NCBI GenBank assembly: GCA_910585055.1
Contig: CAJUBY010000057.1
Coordinates: 1-8,953, forward strand
Reading direction: 5' to 3'
From: an uncultured Christensenella sp.
GTDB taxonomy: Bacteria; Bacillota; Clostridia; Christensenellales; Pumilibacteraceae
DNA length: 8,953 nt
Numbering within the stretch: the first letter of the stretch is position 1; every line of letters starts with the position of its first letter. A model generated the notes under the pieces. It was not told the DNA's origin. It was given only the letters and a program-made list of their open reading frames with translations, and did no database searches. This document shows positions 1 through 6,449 of the stretch, piece by piece. The position numbers and the translations under genes were made by a program.

Positions 1-18
1 GCTAAAGCTCTATGGTGC

Positions 19-37
19 CCACTGGCATAGCCAGTGG
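19..37. repeat. Short perfect hairpin of unknown role
   Basis: An 8-bp perfect inverted repeat (CCACTGGC / GCCAGTGG) closes a 3-base loop. On the plus strand it is followed by an AT-rich stretch (TTAAATTAATT) with no true T run, so it would be a weak terminator for a plus-strand gene lying left of the window. It could also be a REP-like or IS200/IS605-type end hairpin, but no transposase or second copy is visible. The structure is plain in the sequence; the role is a guess. Confidence 0.4.
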
Positions 38-53
38 TTAAATTAATTAACAA

Positions 54-84
54 AAGGCTCTCGAACATTTCGTTCGAGAGCCTT
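54..84 (-). terminator. Intrinsic terminator of the DUF3795 gene
   Basis: A 13-bp perfect stem (AAGGCTCTCGAAC / GTTCGAGAGCCTT) closes a 5-base loop. Read on the minus strand, the stem runs into TTTTGTTAATTAATTT. It begins 34 bases past the stop codon of the DUF3795 gene, which is the expected place and orientation. Confidence 0.85.
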
Positions 85-117
85 AACTACACATTATTTA
101 TAAAGATAAATTGAAAT

Positions 118-552
118 TTATCTTCTTATATACGCAACTATCTGCGGCTCTGTACCGTTGCATCCATATTCGCATACAAGCAAATACTTATCATCTGCGG
201 CAATGCCATAGCATCGGTGATTACAGGGGATTTCAATTTGATTTCCAAAATAAACACAACGGTCATCCAGTAATTTTACAGATTGTCCGTTTGGCAAACG
301 GTATTCCAGATTTATGAAAAATCCATTTAGTAAATTAAGGTCGTTAACCTGTAAACCTTGAATGCCAAGAGCATTGAATTCGTCTATCAAAGTCTTTTTC
401 ATCTTATTAAATGCTTCAAAGCCGTTCTGTTTGATACATTCCGCCGCAATGCATGTTCCCCCAAAAGGATGCCCGTCCGTTTTAATACAACCGCCGCAAT
501 CTTTCTTTCTGTTGCATCCGTTACAGCACTCGACTCCACAAATTGATAACAT
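118..552 (-). CDS. Cys-rich DUF3795-type protein
   Basis: A 144-residue protein whose N-terminal 40 residues have the Cys pattern of DUF3795-type proteins: C5-G-V-x-C9, C13, C19-G-G-C22, C34 and C39. This arrangement suggests metal binding, but the family's function is not known. Residues about 45-65 look like an amphipathic helix. The C-terminal half (65-144) is a predicted beta-rich part with more cysteines (C99, C110, C114, C127, C131). There is no signal peptide or membrane segment, so it is probably cytoplasmic. The start ATG has a GGAG ribosome site at 562-565, 9 bases upstream. The gene is single, with its own extended -10 promoter at 592-620 and a strong terminator at 54-84. Its coding sequence looks AT-richer than the neighbouring transporter genes. 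Family assignment is by recall of the motif layout and was not searched. Confidence 0.75.
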   Translation of the reverse strand: MLSICGVECCNGCNRKKDCGGCIKTDGHPFGGTCIAAECIKQNGFEAFNKMKKTLIDEFNALGIQGLQVNDLNLLNGFFINLEYRLPNGQSVKLLDDRCVYFGNQIEIPCNHRCYGIAADDKYLLVCEYGCNGTEPQIVAYIRR

Positions 553-591
553 AATGGTTTTCTCCGCTAAATTACTGTTTATCGTACGATC

Positions 592-620
592 ATTATATCA
601 TGAAAAATAAAAGAGCGCAA
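592..620 (-). promoter_or_regulatory. Extended -10 sigma-A promoter of the DUF3795 gene
   Basis: On the minus strand there is a perfect TATAAT (592-597) preceded by an extended -10 TG (599-600). A weak -35 (TTGCGC, 3 of 6 matches, 615-620) lies 17 bases away. Transcription would begin near 585, about 33 bases before the ATG. The extended -10 plausibly makes up for the poor -35. Confidence 0.7.
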
Positions 621-670
621 CCGATTGAATTTTGTATTTTGCGTGCTATATAAAACATATCTATATCTCT

Positions 671-686
671 AGGCTACGAGTAGCCT
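671..686. repeat. Short palindrome between the DUF3795 promoter and the exporter terminator
   Basis: AGGCTAC / GTAGCCT is a 7-bp perfect inverted repeat with a 2-base spacer (in RNA, 6 bp with a CGAG-type tetraloop). It lies about 50 bases upstream of the -35 of the DUF3795 promoter and 26 bases past the exporter terminator tail. It could be an operator, a secondary RNA hairpin or chance. No T run follows it on either strand, so it is not a normal terminator. Confidence 0.35.
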
Positions 687-706
687 GGTTCGTCCACGCT
701 TAAAAT

Positions 707-791
707 ACAATAGAAAAGGTATGGCTTTATGCCATACCTAATTATCTATAACCTGCGGCTTGCCTAAAATTCCCCAAGGGAATTACTGTAA
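707..791 (-). repeat. Structured repeat element, copy 1 (3' UTR of the exporter operon)
   Basis: Read on the minus strand, this copy opens with TTACAGTAATTCCC and ends with TTTTCTATTGT. It matches copy 2 at 6347-6430 along its whole length: 29 of 35 bases in the first part, 11 of 15 in the linker, then a terminator hairpin with the same frame. The first part folds as AATTCCC / GGGAATT around a 3-base loop (768-784). The terminator hairpin is at 717-739. It starts 41 bases past the stop codon of the exporter's second gene, in the same direction, so here it is part of the operon's 3' untranslated RNA. The two-copy match and the compensated stem changes indicate selection on RNA structure. I do not recognise it as a named RNA family. 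Confidence 0.7.
712..739 (-). terminator. Intrinsic terminator of the ABC exporter operon
   Basis: A 9-bp perfect stem (AGGTATGGC / GCCATACCT, 717-739) closes a 5-base loop and is followed on the minus strand by TTTTCTATTG. It lies about 95 bases past the stop codon of the second exporter gene and forms the 3' half of repeat copy 1. Confidence 0.85.
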
Positions 792-832
792 GACCCTGTT
801 CTTATTATTCATGCTCGGTCGCTTCCAACACG

Positions 833-2767
833 TCACTCCAACTCGAATGCGCCGGTATAAAGCTGATAATACTGACCTTTTTCTTCTATAAGCTTTTCGT
901 GATTGCCGCGTTCTATAATTCTGCCGTGATCCAACACGATTATTACATCCGAATTACGGACCGTAGACAGTCGGTGCGCTATAACGAAAACCGTTCTGCC
1001 CTGCATGAGCGCATCCATACCGCGCGACACTATCGCTTCCGTGCGCGTATCTATAGACGACGTCGCCTCGTCCAATATCATTACCGGCGGATCCGCTGCG
1101 GCGGCACGCGCTATCGAAACCAACTGACGTTGACCCTGCGATAAATTGGCGCCGTTACTGTTAAGCATGGTGTTGTATCCGTCGGGCAGCCTGCGTATAA
1201 ATCCGTCCGCTCCTACAAGTTTTGCCGCGGCGATACAGTCGTCATCGGATGCGTCGAGCTTGCCGTAACGTATATTATCCATGACAGTTCCCGTAAAAAG
1301 ATTCGTATCCTGCAACACTATGCCCAGGCTTCGTCGCAAGTCGGATTTTTTTATCTTATTTATGTTTATACCGTCGTACCTGATCTTGCCGTCGGCAATA
1401 TCGTAAAATCTGTTTATAAGATTTGTTATGGTAGTCTTACCTGCACCCGTAGCGCCGACAAAAGCCACCTTCTGTCCGGGCTTTGCGAATATGGAAACGT
1501 CGCGCAATACCGGCTTTCCGGGTTCGTATTCGAAATCCACTTCGGAAAGAACAACGTCGCCCTGCAACCGTGTATAAGTAACCGTACCGTCGCCGTGCGG
1601 ATGCTTCCACGCCCATATGTGCGTGCGTTCTTCGCATTCGATAAGTTCGCCGTCGGACTCTTTGGCATTTACTAGCGTAACGTAGCCGTCGTCCGTTTCG
1701 GGCTTTTCGTCTATCAGATCGAATACTCGACGCGCACCGGCTATGCCCATTACCACCGAATTGATCTGGTTCGAAACTTGGTTTATATTATTGCAAAACT
1801 GACGAGTCATCTGCAAAAACGCCACTACGAGCGCTATCCCGAACACAGCCAACGACGGATTGAATACGGCGCCTATCGCCGCATTGGAAACACCGTTGAT
1901 TATGAATACACCGCCCAAAAGCGCGACGATAACGTAAAGCACATGCCCTATATTGCCCAGTATCGGCATAAGCATGTTGGCGTATCTGTTGGCACGGTAC
2001 GACTGATCGAAAAGATATTCGTTTATACTGTCGAAATCGGCTTTTGCTTCTTCTTCGTGGCAAAACACTTTTACGACCTTTTGCCCATTCATCATTTCTT
2101 CTATAAAGCCTTCGGTTTTGCCGACGGCGCGCTGCTGTGCAACGAAATATTTTCCGGCGCCGCCGCCTATTGTCTTGGTAACGAAAAATATAGCTATTAT
2201 GCCGGCTAGCACGACCAACGTAAGCCATACGCTGTACCACAGCATAATAAAGAACAGCGTAAGCACCATAATCGCCGATGTAAGCAGCTGCGGCAAAGAT
2301 TCGGCTATCATCTGACGCAAAGCGTCTATATCGTTGGTATAATGGCTCATTATATCGCCGTTGCTGTTGGAATCGAAATACTTAACGGGCAGATCCTGCA
2401 TTACGTTGAACATCTGTTCGCGCATCTTTTTAAGATAGCCCTGCGTTATGATCGCGCTGAGCTGCTTGTTTACTGCGCATAAAATAAGCGATATAACGTA
2501 CAGACTTATCAAAACAGACATATCGCGTATTATTTCGCCGCCGTATTCCGCCCAACCGGCGTTCATCGCGAGCGCTTTACCGACAACCGTAAACACTTTT
2601 TCCATAAATATGGAAGGCAACGAACTTACTACGGCGTTGACTATGATACAAAACAAAATGAACGCCGTCATTTTGGGATAATAACGGAACAGCGCTTTTA
2701 CCGCTCTGCCGAGCACACCTTTGTTTTGACCTTTTATTTTTCCGGAAGCAGCCGCTTTATTTTTCAT
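833..2767 (-). CDS. ABC exporter half-transporter, catalytic-site subunit (multidrug type)
   Basis: A 644-residue fusion of six membrane helices (about 31-50, 83-100, 160-178, 180-198, 270-290, 303-319) with a C-terminal ATPase domain. It likely pumps drugs or lipophilic compounds out of the cell together with the neighbouring half-transporter. ATPase motifs: Walker A GATGAGKTT (438-446, K444), Q-loop Q486, signature LSQGQ (542-546, non-consensus), Walker B D566 with catalytic E567, and switch H598. The true Glu and His mean this subunit supplies the working hydrolysis site. Residues about 355-407 form a hydrophilic insert rich in Trp, His and Glu between membrane and ATPase parts, which is longer than in a minimal exporter. 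The start overlaps the end of the upstream gene by 11 bases and has a strong GGAGG (2774-2778) 6 bases before the ATG, so the two are co-translated. Substrate cannot be read from sequence. Confidence 0.93.
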   Translation of the reverse strand: MKNKAAASGKIKGQNKGVLGRAVKALFRYYPKMTAFILFCIIVNAVVSSLPSIFMEKVFTVVGKALAMNAGWAEYGGEIIRDMSVLISLYVISLILCAVNKQLSAIITQGYLKKMREQMFNVMQDLPVKYFDSNSNGDIMSHYTNDIDALRQMIAESLPQLLTSAIMVLTLFFIMLWYSVWLTLVVLAGIIAIFFVTKTIGGGAGKYFVAQQRAVGKTEGFIEEMMNGQKVVKVFCHEEEAKADFDSINEYLFDQSYRANRYANMLMPILGNIGHVLYVIVALLGGVFIINGVSNAAIGAVFNPSLAVFGIALVVAFLQMTRQFCNNINQVSNQINSVVMGIAGARRVFDLIDEKPETDDGYVTLVNAKESDGELIECEERTHIWAWKHPHGDGTVTYTRLQGDVVLSEVDFEYEPGKPVLRDVSIFAKPGQKVAFVGATGAGKTTITNLINRFYDIADGKIRYDGININKIKKSDLRRSLGIVLQDTNLFTGTVMDNIRYGKLDASDDDCIAAAKLVGADGFIRRLPDGYNTMLNSNGANLSQGQRQLVSIARAAAADPPVMILDEATSSIDTRTEAIVSRGMDALMQGRTVFVIAHRLSTVRNSDVIIVLDHGRIIERGNHEKLIEEKGQYYQLYTGAFELE

Positions 2768-4550
2768 CGTTCGCCTCCGTTCCGACTGCGGCTATATGCG
2801 CGTCGTCGTTCTGTTTTTTGTTTTGCGTATTATACACTTCTGTGTAAATGGCGTTTTTACCAAGCAATTCTTCGTGCGTACCTATTGCGTCTATCTTACC
2901 GCCGTCCATTACGATTATCCTGTCGGCGTCTTCCACTGACGAAGTACGCTGCGCTATGATGATCTTGGTCGTCTCTGGAATATACTCTTTAAACGCCTTG
3001 CGTATAAGCGCATCCGTACGCGTATCGACAGCGCTTGTGGAGTCGTCGAGAATAAGAATTTTCGGATCTTTCAAAAGAGCGCGGGCTATACATAACCTCT
3101 GTTTCTGTCCGCCGGAAACGTTTGTTCCGCCCTGCTCGATATGCGTGTCGTAACCGTCGGGAAAACTTTTGATAAATTCGTCCGCCTGCGCAAGCCGACA
3201 CACATTTTCGAGCTGTTCGTCGGTCGCGTCTTTATTGCCCCAACGCAAATTCTGTTTTATAGTTCCCGAAAACAATTCGTTTTTTTGCAAGACCACGGCG
3301 ACCTTGTCTCGCAGTACGTTAAGATCGTAATCCCGCACGTCTACGCCGCCTACCTTTACAATCCCGGTAGTTGCGTCATAAAGACGCGAAATAAGATTGA
3401 CGAGCGTTGTTTTGCTTGATCCGGTTCCGCCTATTATACCTACGGTCTCGCCCGAACGTATGTGAAGATCTACGCTGTCCAACGCATTGCGCTCGGCTGC
3501 GGCCGAGTATTTAAACGTAACGTCGTCGAAATCGATGGATCCGTCCGAAACCGTTTTTACCGCGTTCTCCGGGCTTTTGATCGTACTCTCCTCACGAAGG
3601 ATCTCGCAAATACGCCTTGCGCTTTCCGCCGACATCACGAGCATTGCGAACACCATGGAAAACATCATCAGCGACATCAGTATCTGCATACCGTAGACGA
3701 TAAGCTGCGAAACTTCGCCTATATTCAAATCGGCTCCGCTCGATCGTAGTATCAAATACGACCCGACAAAAAGCACCGACGACAGAACGGCGTAAAAGAA
3801 AAACTGCATGACCGGATTATTCCATGCAAGAATACGCTCCGCTTTGGTGAAATCCACCTGTAACGCCGTAGACGCACGGTCGAACTTATCCTTTTCGTAA
3901 TCCTCTCTTACGTACGATTTCACTACCCTAATGCCGCGGATGTTTTCCTGTACCGATTCGTTGAGATCGTCATACTTTTTAAACACGCGGTGAAACATCG
4001 GCATAGCCTTTTTCATGATAAAAAACAGTATCAACGCAAGCGGCGGAATGACGCCGACGAATATCCATCCCAGACTGCCGCCCATAGTAAACGTCATCAC
4101 AAGCGAAAATATCATCATCAACGGACAGCGTACTGCTATCCTAATTATCATCATATAAGAGAACTGCACGTTTGTAACGTCCGTAGTCATGCGTGTAACA
4201 AGCGACGGTGTGGAATATTTATCTATATTCTCGAACGAAAATTCCTGAACTTTATAATAAAGATCCTTACGCAGGTTTTTTGCGTAACCGGACGACGCTT
4301 TTGCACATATCGCACCGGAAAGAGCGCCGCATGCAAGCGAAGCAAAAGCCATTGCCAACAATATGCCGCCGTATGTCCAGATCTCACTCATCTTTATTGT
4401 ATTGCCGACTCCGACATCTATAGCATTTACAAGCTTGGCTATTACAAACGGAATAAGACACTCGAGCACAACTTCGAGCGACACGAATATAGGCGAAAGT
4501 ATCGACGCTACTTTGTATTCTCTTATGCTTTTAGATAATACCTTAATCAT
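2757..4550 (-). CDS. ABC exporter half-transporter, degenerate-site subunit (multidrug type)
   Basis: A 597-residue half-transporter, first gene of the exporter operon. Six membrane helices lie at about 15-40, 58-82, 136-155, 160-180, 250-268 and 285-306, followed by an ATPase domain from about 337. Motifs: Walker A GGTGSSKTT (374-382, K380, with Ser in place of the usual Gly before Lys), Q-loop Q422, signature VSGGQ (478-482), Walker B D502 followed by D503 in place of the catalytic Glu, and Q534 in place of the switch His. This is the pattern of the non-hydrolysing site in heterodimeric exporters such as TM287/288, BmrCD and LmrCD. Its near-consensus signature should complete the active site on the partner. 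The last 21 residues are a polar tail that overlaps the next gene. A strong sigma-A promoter lies at 4587-4615. The ribosome site before the ATG is weak: only a GGGTAAG about 15 bases upstream. Confidence 0.93.
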   Translation of the reverse strand: MIKVLSKSIREYKVASILSPIFVSLEVVLECLIPFVIAKLVNAIDVGVGNTIKMSEIWTYGGILLAMAFASLACGALSGAICAKASSGYAKNLRKDLYYKVQEFSFENIDKYSTPSLVTRMTTDVTNVQFSYMMIIRIAVRCPLMMIFSLVMTFTMGGSLGWIFVGVIPPLALILFFIMKKAMPMFHRVFKKYDDLNESVQENIRGIRVVKSYVREDYEKDKFDRASTALQVDFTKAERILAWNNPVMQFFFYAVLSSVLFVGSYLILRSSGADLNIGEVSQLIVYGMQILMSLMMFSMVFAMLVMSAESARRICEILREESTIKSPENAVKTVSDGSIDFDDVTFKYSAAAERNALDSVDLHIRSGETVGIIGGTGSSKTTLVNLISRLYDATTGIVKVGGVDVRDYDLNVLRDKVAVVLQKNELFSGTIKQNLRWGNKDATDEQLENVCRLAQADEFIKSFPDGYDTHIEQGGTNVSGGQKQRLCIARALLKDPKILILDDSTSAVDTRTDALIRKAFKEYIPETTKIIIAQRTSSVEDADRIIVMDGGKIDAIGTHEELLGKNAIYTEVYNTQNKKQNDDAHIAAVGTEANDEK

Positions 4551-4586
4551 TAAAATCTACACTTACCCGAAAATATGTTATTTTTC

Positions 4587-4615
4587 ATTTTACCACAGAC
4601 ATTTTTTTTTGTCAA
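4587..4615 (-). promoter_or_regulatory. Strong sigma-A promoter of the ABC exporter operon
   Basis: On the minus strand there is a perfect -35 TTGACA (4610-4615), a 17-base spacer that begins with an A tract, and a -10 TAAAAT (4587-4592) with an extended TG two bases upstream. The predicted start of transcription is near 4580, leaving about 30 bases of leader. I see no clear operator palindrome around it, and no regulator gene lies in the window. Confidence 0.85.
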
Positions 4616-4666
4616 CGAAAAAACCCGAACTTATACCCTTACTCCGAATGAAAATTATTTCATACA

Positions 4667-4694
4667 AAAACGCTCCGCAAGCACGGAGCGTTTT
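4667..4694 (-). terminator. Intrinsic terminator of spoIVA
   Basis: An 11-bp stem (AAAACGCTCCG / CGGAGCGTTTT) with a 6-base loop starts 14 bases past the spoIVA stop. On the minus strand it continues into a T run (TTTTTG). It separates spoIVA from the exporter promoter just downstream. Confidence 0.88.
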
Positions 4695-4708
4695 ATGGTA
4701 ATTACCGT

Positions 4709-6184
4709 TTACAGTAATATGCAGATTATACCGCCTCTGCCTTCGTTGATGATCCGCGAAAGCGTTTTGCGCATTTTTTTCTGCGTTTCGTTAGGCATGG
4801 CAGTAAGCTTATTATTGAGTCCTTCGTTGACCAGACTTTCGAGCGATTTGCCGAACATATTAGTCTGCCAAATGCCTTTGGGATTTTGTTCGAATTCGGA
4901 CAGCAGATAATTGACAAGGTCCTCGCTCTGCTGTTCGGTACCGACGACCGGACAGACTTCCGTTTCTATGTCGACGCGCATAATATGCAGGCTGGGAGCG
5001 GACGCCTTGAGTTTGACGCCGAACCTGGACCCCTGTTTGAAAATCTGCGGCTCCTGCAGCGTCATTTCGTCCATAGTCGGGGTGACAACGCCGTAACCCG
5101 TTTCCGCGACTTCGTTGAGCGCGGCGCTCAGTTTATCGAACGAGCGTTTTGCTTTAACGAGATCGCCGAGCGACGCCATAAGGTCGAATTCGTCTTTTAT
5201 ATCGACGCCGCACTCTTCCTTTAACGCGCGGTAGAAAAGACCGGGTTTTTCTTTTACTGTATAGATCGCTCTTCCCTTGTCGAGTTCGACGCTTTTAAGC
5301 TCGATCCCGTCGAAAAACTCGCTTTCCTCCATTGTTTCGCAGGCAACACAGTCGCGCATTTTCGCTTTACTTGCAGCTACGGCGACCGATCTTTCGACGA
5401 GATCTGCGACTATCGGATTGGCAGCGTCGAGAGCGCGGATCCAGTTGGCGCTTTCGATATACACGTCGCGCAGCGGAAATTCATAAAGCACGTTTTCGAA
5501 AAGCTTTACGACGTCGGTCTTGGTCAGTCCTGCAACGTTAAGCGGCACAACAGCGTTGCCGTACTTTTCGGAAAGTCCTTTTGCAAGTTTTTTTGTCTCC
5601 TGCGAATTGGGCACGGACGAGTTAAGAACTATAACAAACGGTTTGCCCAATTCTTTAAGTTCGTTTACCGTGCGCTCTTCCGCCGCTACGTAAGCTTCCC
5701 TGGGAAGCTCCGTCTTTATAGACCCGTCGCACGTCATAACCACCCCTATTGTCGAATGGTCGGAAATGACTTTGCGCGTACCTATCTCCGCAGCGCGTTC
5801 GAACGGTATAGCGGTATCGCTCCACGGTGTTTTAACCATGCGCGCACCGTCGCCGTCTTTATGACCGGTCGCCCCGTCGACGAGATACCCGACGCAATCC
5901 ACAAGCCGCACGGAAATCTGGGCAGTATCGTTAAGCGACACCGTAACTGCTTCCGCAGGTACAAATTTGGGCTGCGTGGTCATTACCGCCTTGCCTTCGG
6001 CGCTCTGCGGCAATTCATCGCGCATACGTTCCAATTCGTAGCCGCTTGCCGACGGTATAACAAACGCATTCATAAAGTTTGTTATGAACGTCGATTTGCC
6101 CGAGCGCACAGGTCCCACCACGCCGATATAAATATCGCCGCCCGTCCGCTCCTTGATGTCGTTGTAAACGTCAAACTCTTCCAT
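4709..6184 (-). CDS. spoIVA: Stage IV sporulation protein A, spore-coat basement ATPase
   Basis: From the ATG at 6184 the protein is 491 residues, against 492 in Bacillus subtilis. SpoIVA binds and hydrolyses ATP to form a static polymer around the forespore that anchors the coat and is also needed for cortex formation. Visible motifs: Walker A GPVRSGKS (24-31, K30), a Thr pair T69-T70 matching the sensor threonines, and a Walker B-like RLVDCVG with D96. The N-terminal part (about 1-240) is the TRAFAC-like ATPase domain, followed by a middle domain and a conserved C-terminus that ends in GRGGIICILL, the part that in B. subtilis targets the forespore surface. An in-frame ATG at 6229 would add 15 residues, but it falls inside the promoter spacer. 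The ATG at 6184 has a good GGAGG and restores the family length. The gene stands alone between its own promoter and terminator. Confidence 0.97.
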   Translation of the reverse strand: MEEFDVYNDIKERTGGDIYIGVVGPVRSGKSTFITNFMNAFVIPSASGYELERMRDELPQSAEGKAVMTTQPKFVPAEAVTVSLNDTAQISVRLVDCVGYLVDGATGHKDGDGARMVKTPWSDTAIPFERAAEIGTRKVISDHSTIGVVMTCDGSIKTELPREAYVAAEERTVNELKELGKPFVIVLNSSVPNSQETKKLAKGLSEKYGNAVVPLNVAGLTKTDVVKLFENVLYEFPLRDVYIESANWIRALDAANPIVADLVERSVAVAASKAKMRDCVACETMEESEFFDGIELKSVELDKGRAIYTVKEKPGLFYRALKEECGVDIKDEFDLMASLGDLVKAKRSFDKLSAALNEVAETGYGVVTPTMDEMTLQEPQIFKQGSRFGVKLKASAPSLHIMRVDIETEVCPVVGTEQQSEDLVNYLLSEFEQNPKGIWQTNMFGKSLESLVNEGLNNKLTAMPNETQKKMRKTLSRIINEGRGGIICILL

Positions 6185-6188
6185 ATTA

Positions 6189-6193
6189 CCTCC
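6189..6193 (-). promoter_or_regulatory. Ribosome binding site that fixes the spoIVA start
   Basis: GGAGG on the minus strand, 4 bases before the ATG at 6184. The alternative upstream ATG at 6229 has no comparable site and lies within the predicted promoter. Confidence 0.85.
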
Positions 6194-6212
6194 GCTCTCG
6201 GTTGTGTTATTA

Positions 6213-6241
6213 CTTATATGCCGCGTCATGCCCGAATATGC
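6213..6241 (-). promoter_or_regulatory. Sigma-E type sporulation promoter of spoIVA
   Basis: On the minus strand, GCATATT (6235-6241) fits the sigma-E -35 consensus (G/T, A/C, ATATT) exactly. A 14-base spacer follows, then CATATAAG (6213-6220) close to the -10 consensus CATACAnT. Predicted transcription begins near 6207, about 22 bases before the ATG. In B. subtilis spoIVA is transcribed by sigma-E in the mother cell, so site and gene agree. Confidence 0.8.
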
Positions 6242-6346
6242 CGCAACTTGTTGATACGCTTAAATATATGAAACGTGCGAATATAAAAGAACCGTCCGCT
6301 GGATTTTCCGCATAGATTTTCATTAATAAAAAAACAGTGCCGCAAA

Positions 6347-6430
6347 TTACCGTAGTTCCCATAGGGAATTATAGGTAAGCCTCATGTTGTAGAGAAAAGG
6401 CGCGGCGTAAAGCCGCGCCTTTTCTCTTGT
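6347..6430 (+). repeat. Structured repeat element, copy 2 (possible small RNA)
   Basis: Second copy of the element at 707-791, in the opposite orientation. Read on plus, it starts TTACCGTAGTTCCC and ends TTTTCTCTTGT. The first part can fold as an outer TTACC / GGTAA helix around an inner AGTTCCC / GGGAATT helix (one G-U pair). The linker leads to a terminator hairpin at 6392-6426. Against copy 1, three base pairs of the hairpin stem change on both sides and keep pairing. No plus-strand gene precedes it, so it cannot simply be a 3' untranslated region as copy 1 is. I found no convincing plus-strand sigma-A promoter in 6242-6346. It could be a small RNA, a dispersed REP-like repeat, or a remnant of a lost gene. 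Confidence 0.65.
6392..6426. terminator. Bidirectional intrinsic terminator
   Basis: A 15-bp perfect stem (GAGAAAAGGCGCGGC / GCCGCGCCTTTTCTC) with a 5-base loop, ending in TTTTCTC on both strands. On minus it lies 24 bases past the end of the broken small gene and would close the permease transcript before the spoIVA promoter. On plus it forms the 3' end of repeat copy 2. Confidence 0.85.
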
Positions 6431-6449
6431 CTTGGTTTAGTTGCTTGTT

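Noticed and set aside
680..700. tRNA-like GGTTCG segment beside the 671-686 palindrome
   Set aside because: There is no acceptor stem, anticodon arm or paired T-arm around it. It is a chance match.
785..838. 17-codon minus-strand frame from a GTG overlapping the stop of the second exporter gene
   Set aside because: It is very short, has no clear ribosome site and runs into the conserved repeat. Nothing supports translation.
3990..4538. 182-residue open frame on the plus strand
   Set aside because: It is antisense to the 597-aa exporter subunit, whose motifs are clear. Its translation is rich in His, Arg, Tyr and Cys with no recognisable domain.
6185..6229. N-terminal 15-residue extension of spoIVA from the ATG at 6229
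   Set aside because: The ATG lies within the sigma-E promoter spacer and lacks a ribosome site. The ATG at 6184 has GGAGG and gives the family length.
5756..6271. 171-residue open frame on the plus strand
   Set aside because: It is antisense to the spoIVA ATPase domain and promoter, low in complexity of the kind expected for a shadow frame, and has no domain.
6242..6346. Plus-strand sigma-A promoter for repeat copy 2
   Set aside because: The best candidates (TGGATT, 17 bases, TTAATA; or TATAAA at 6282 with no -35) match too poorly to call.
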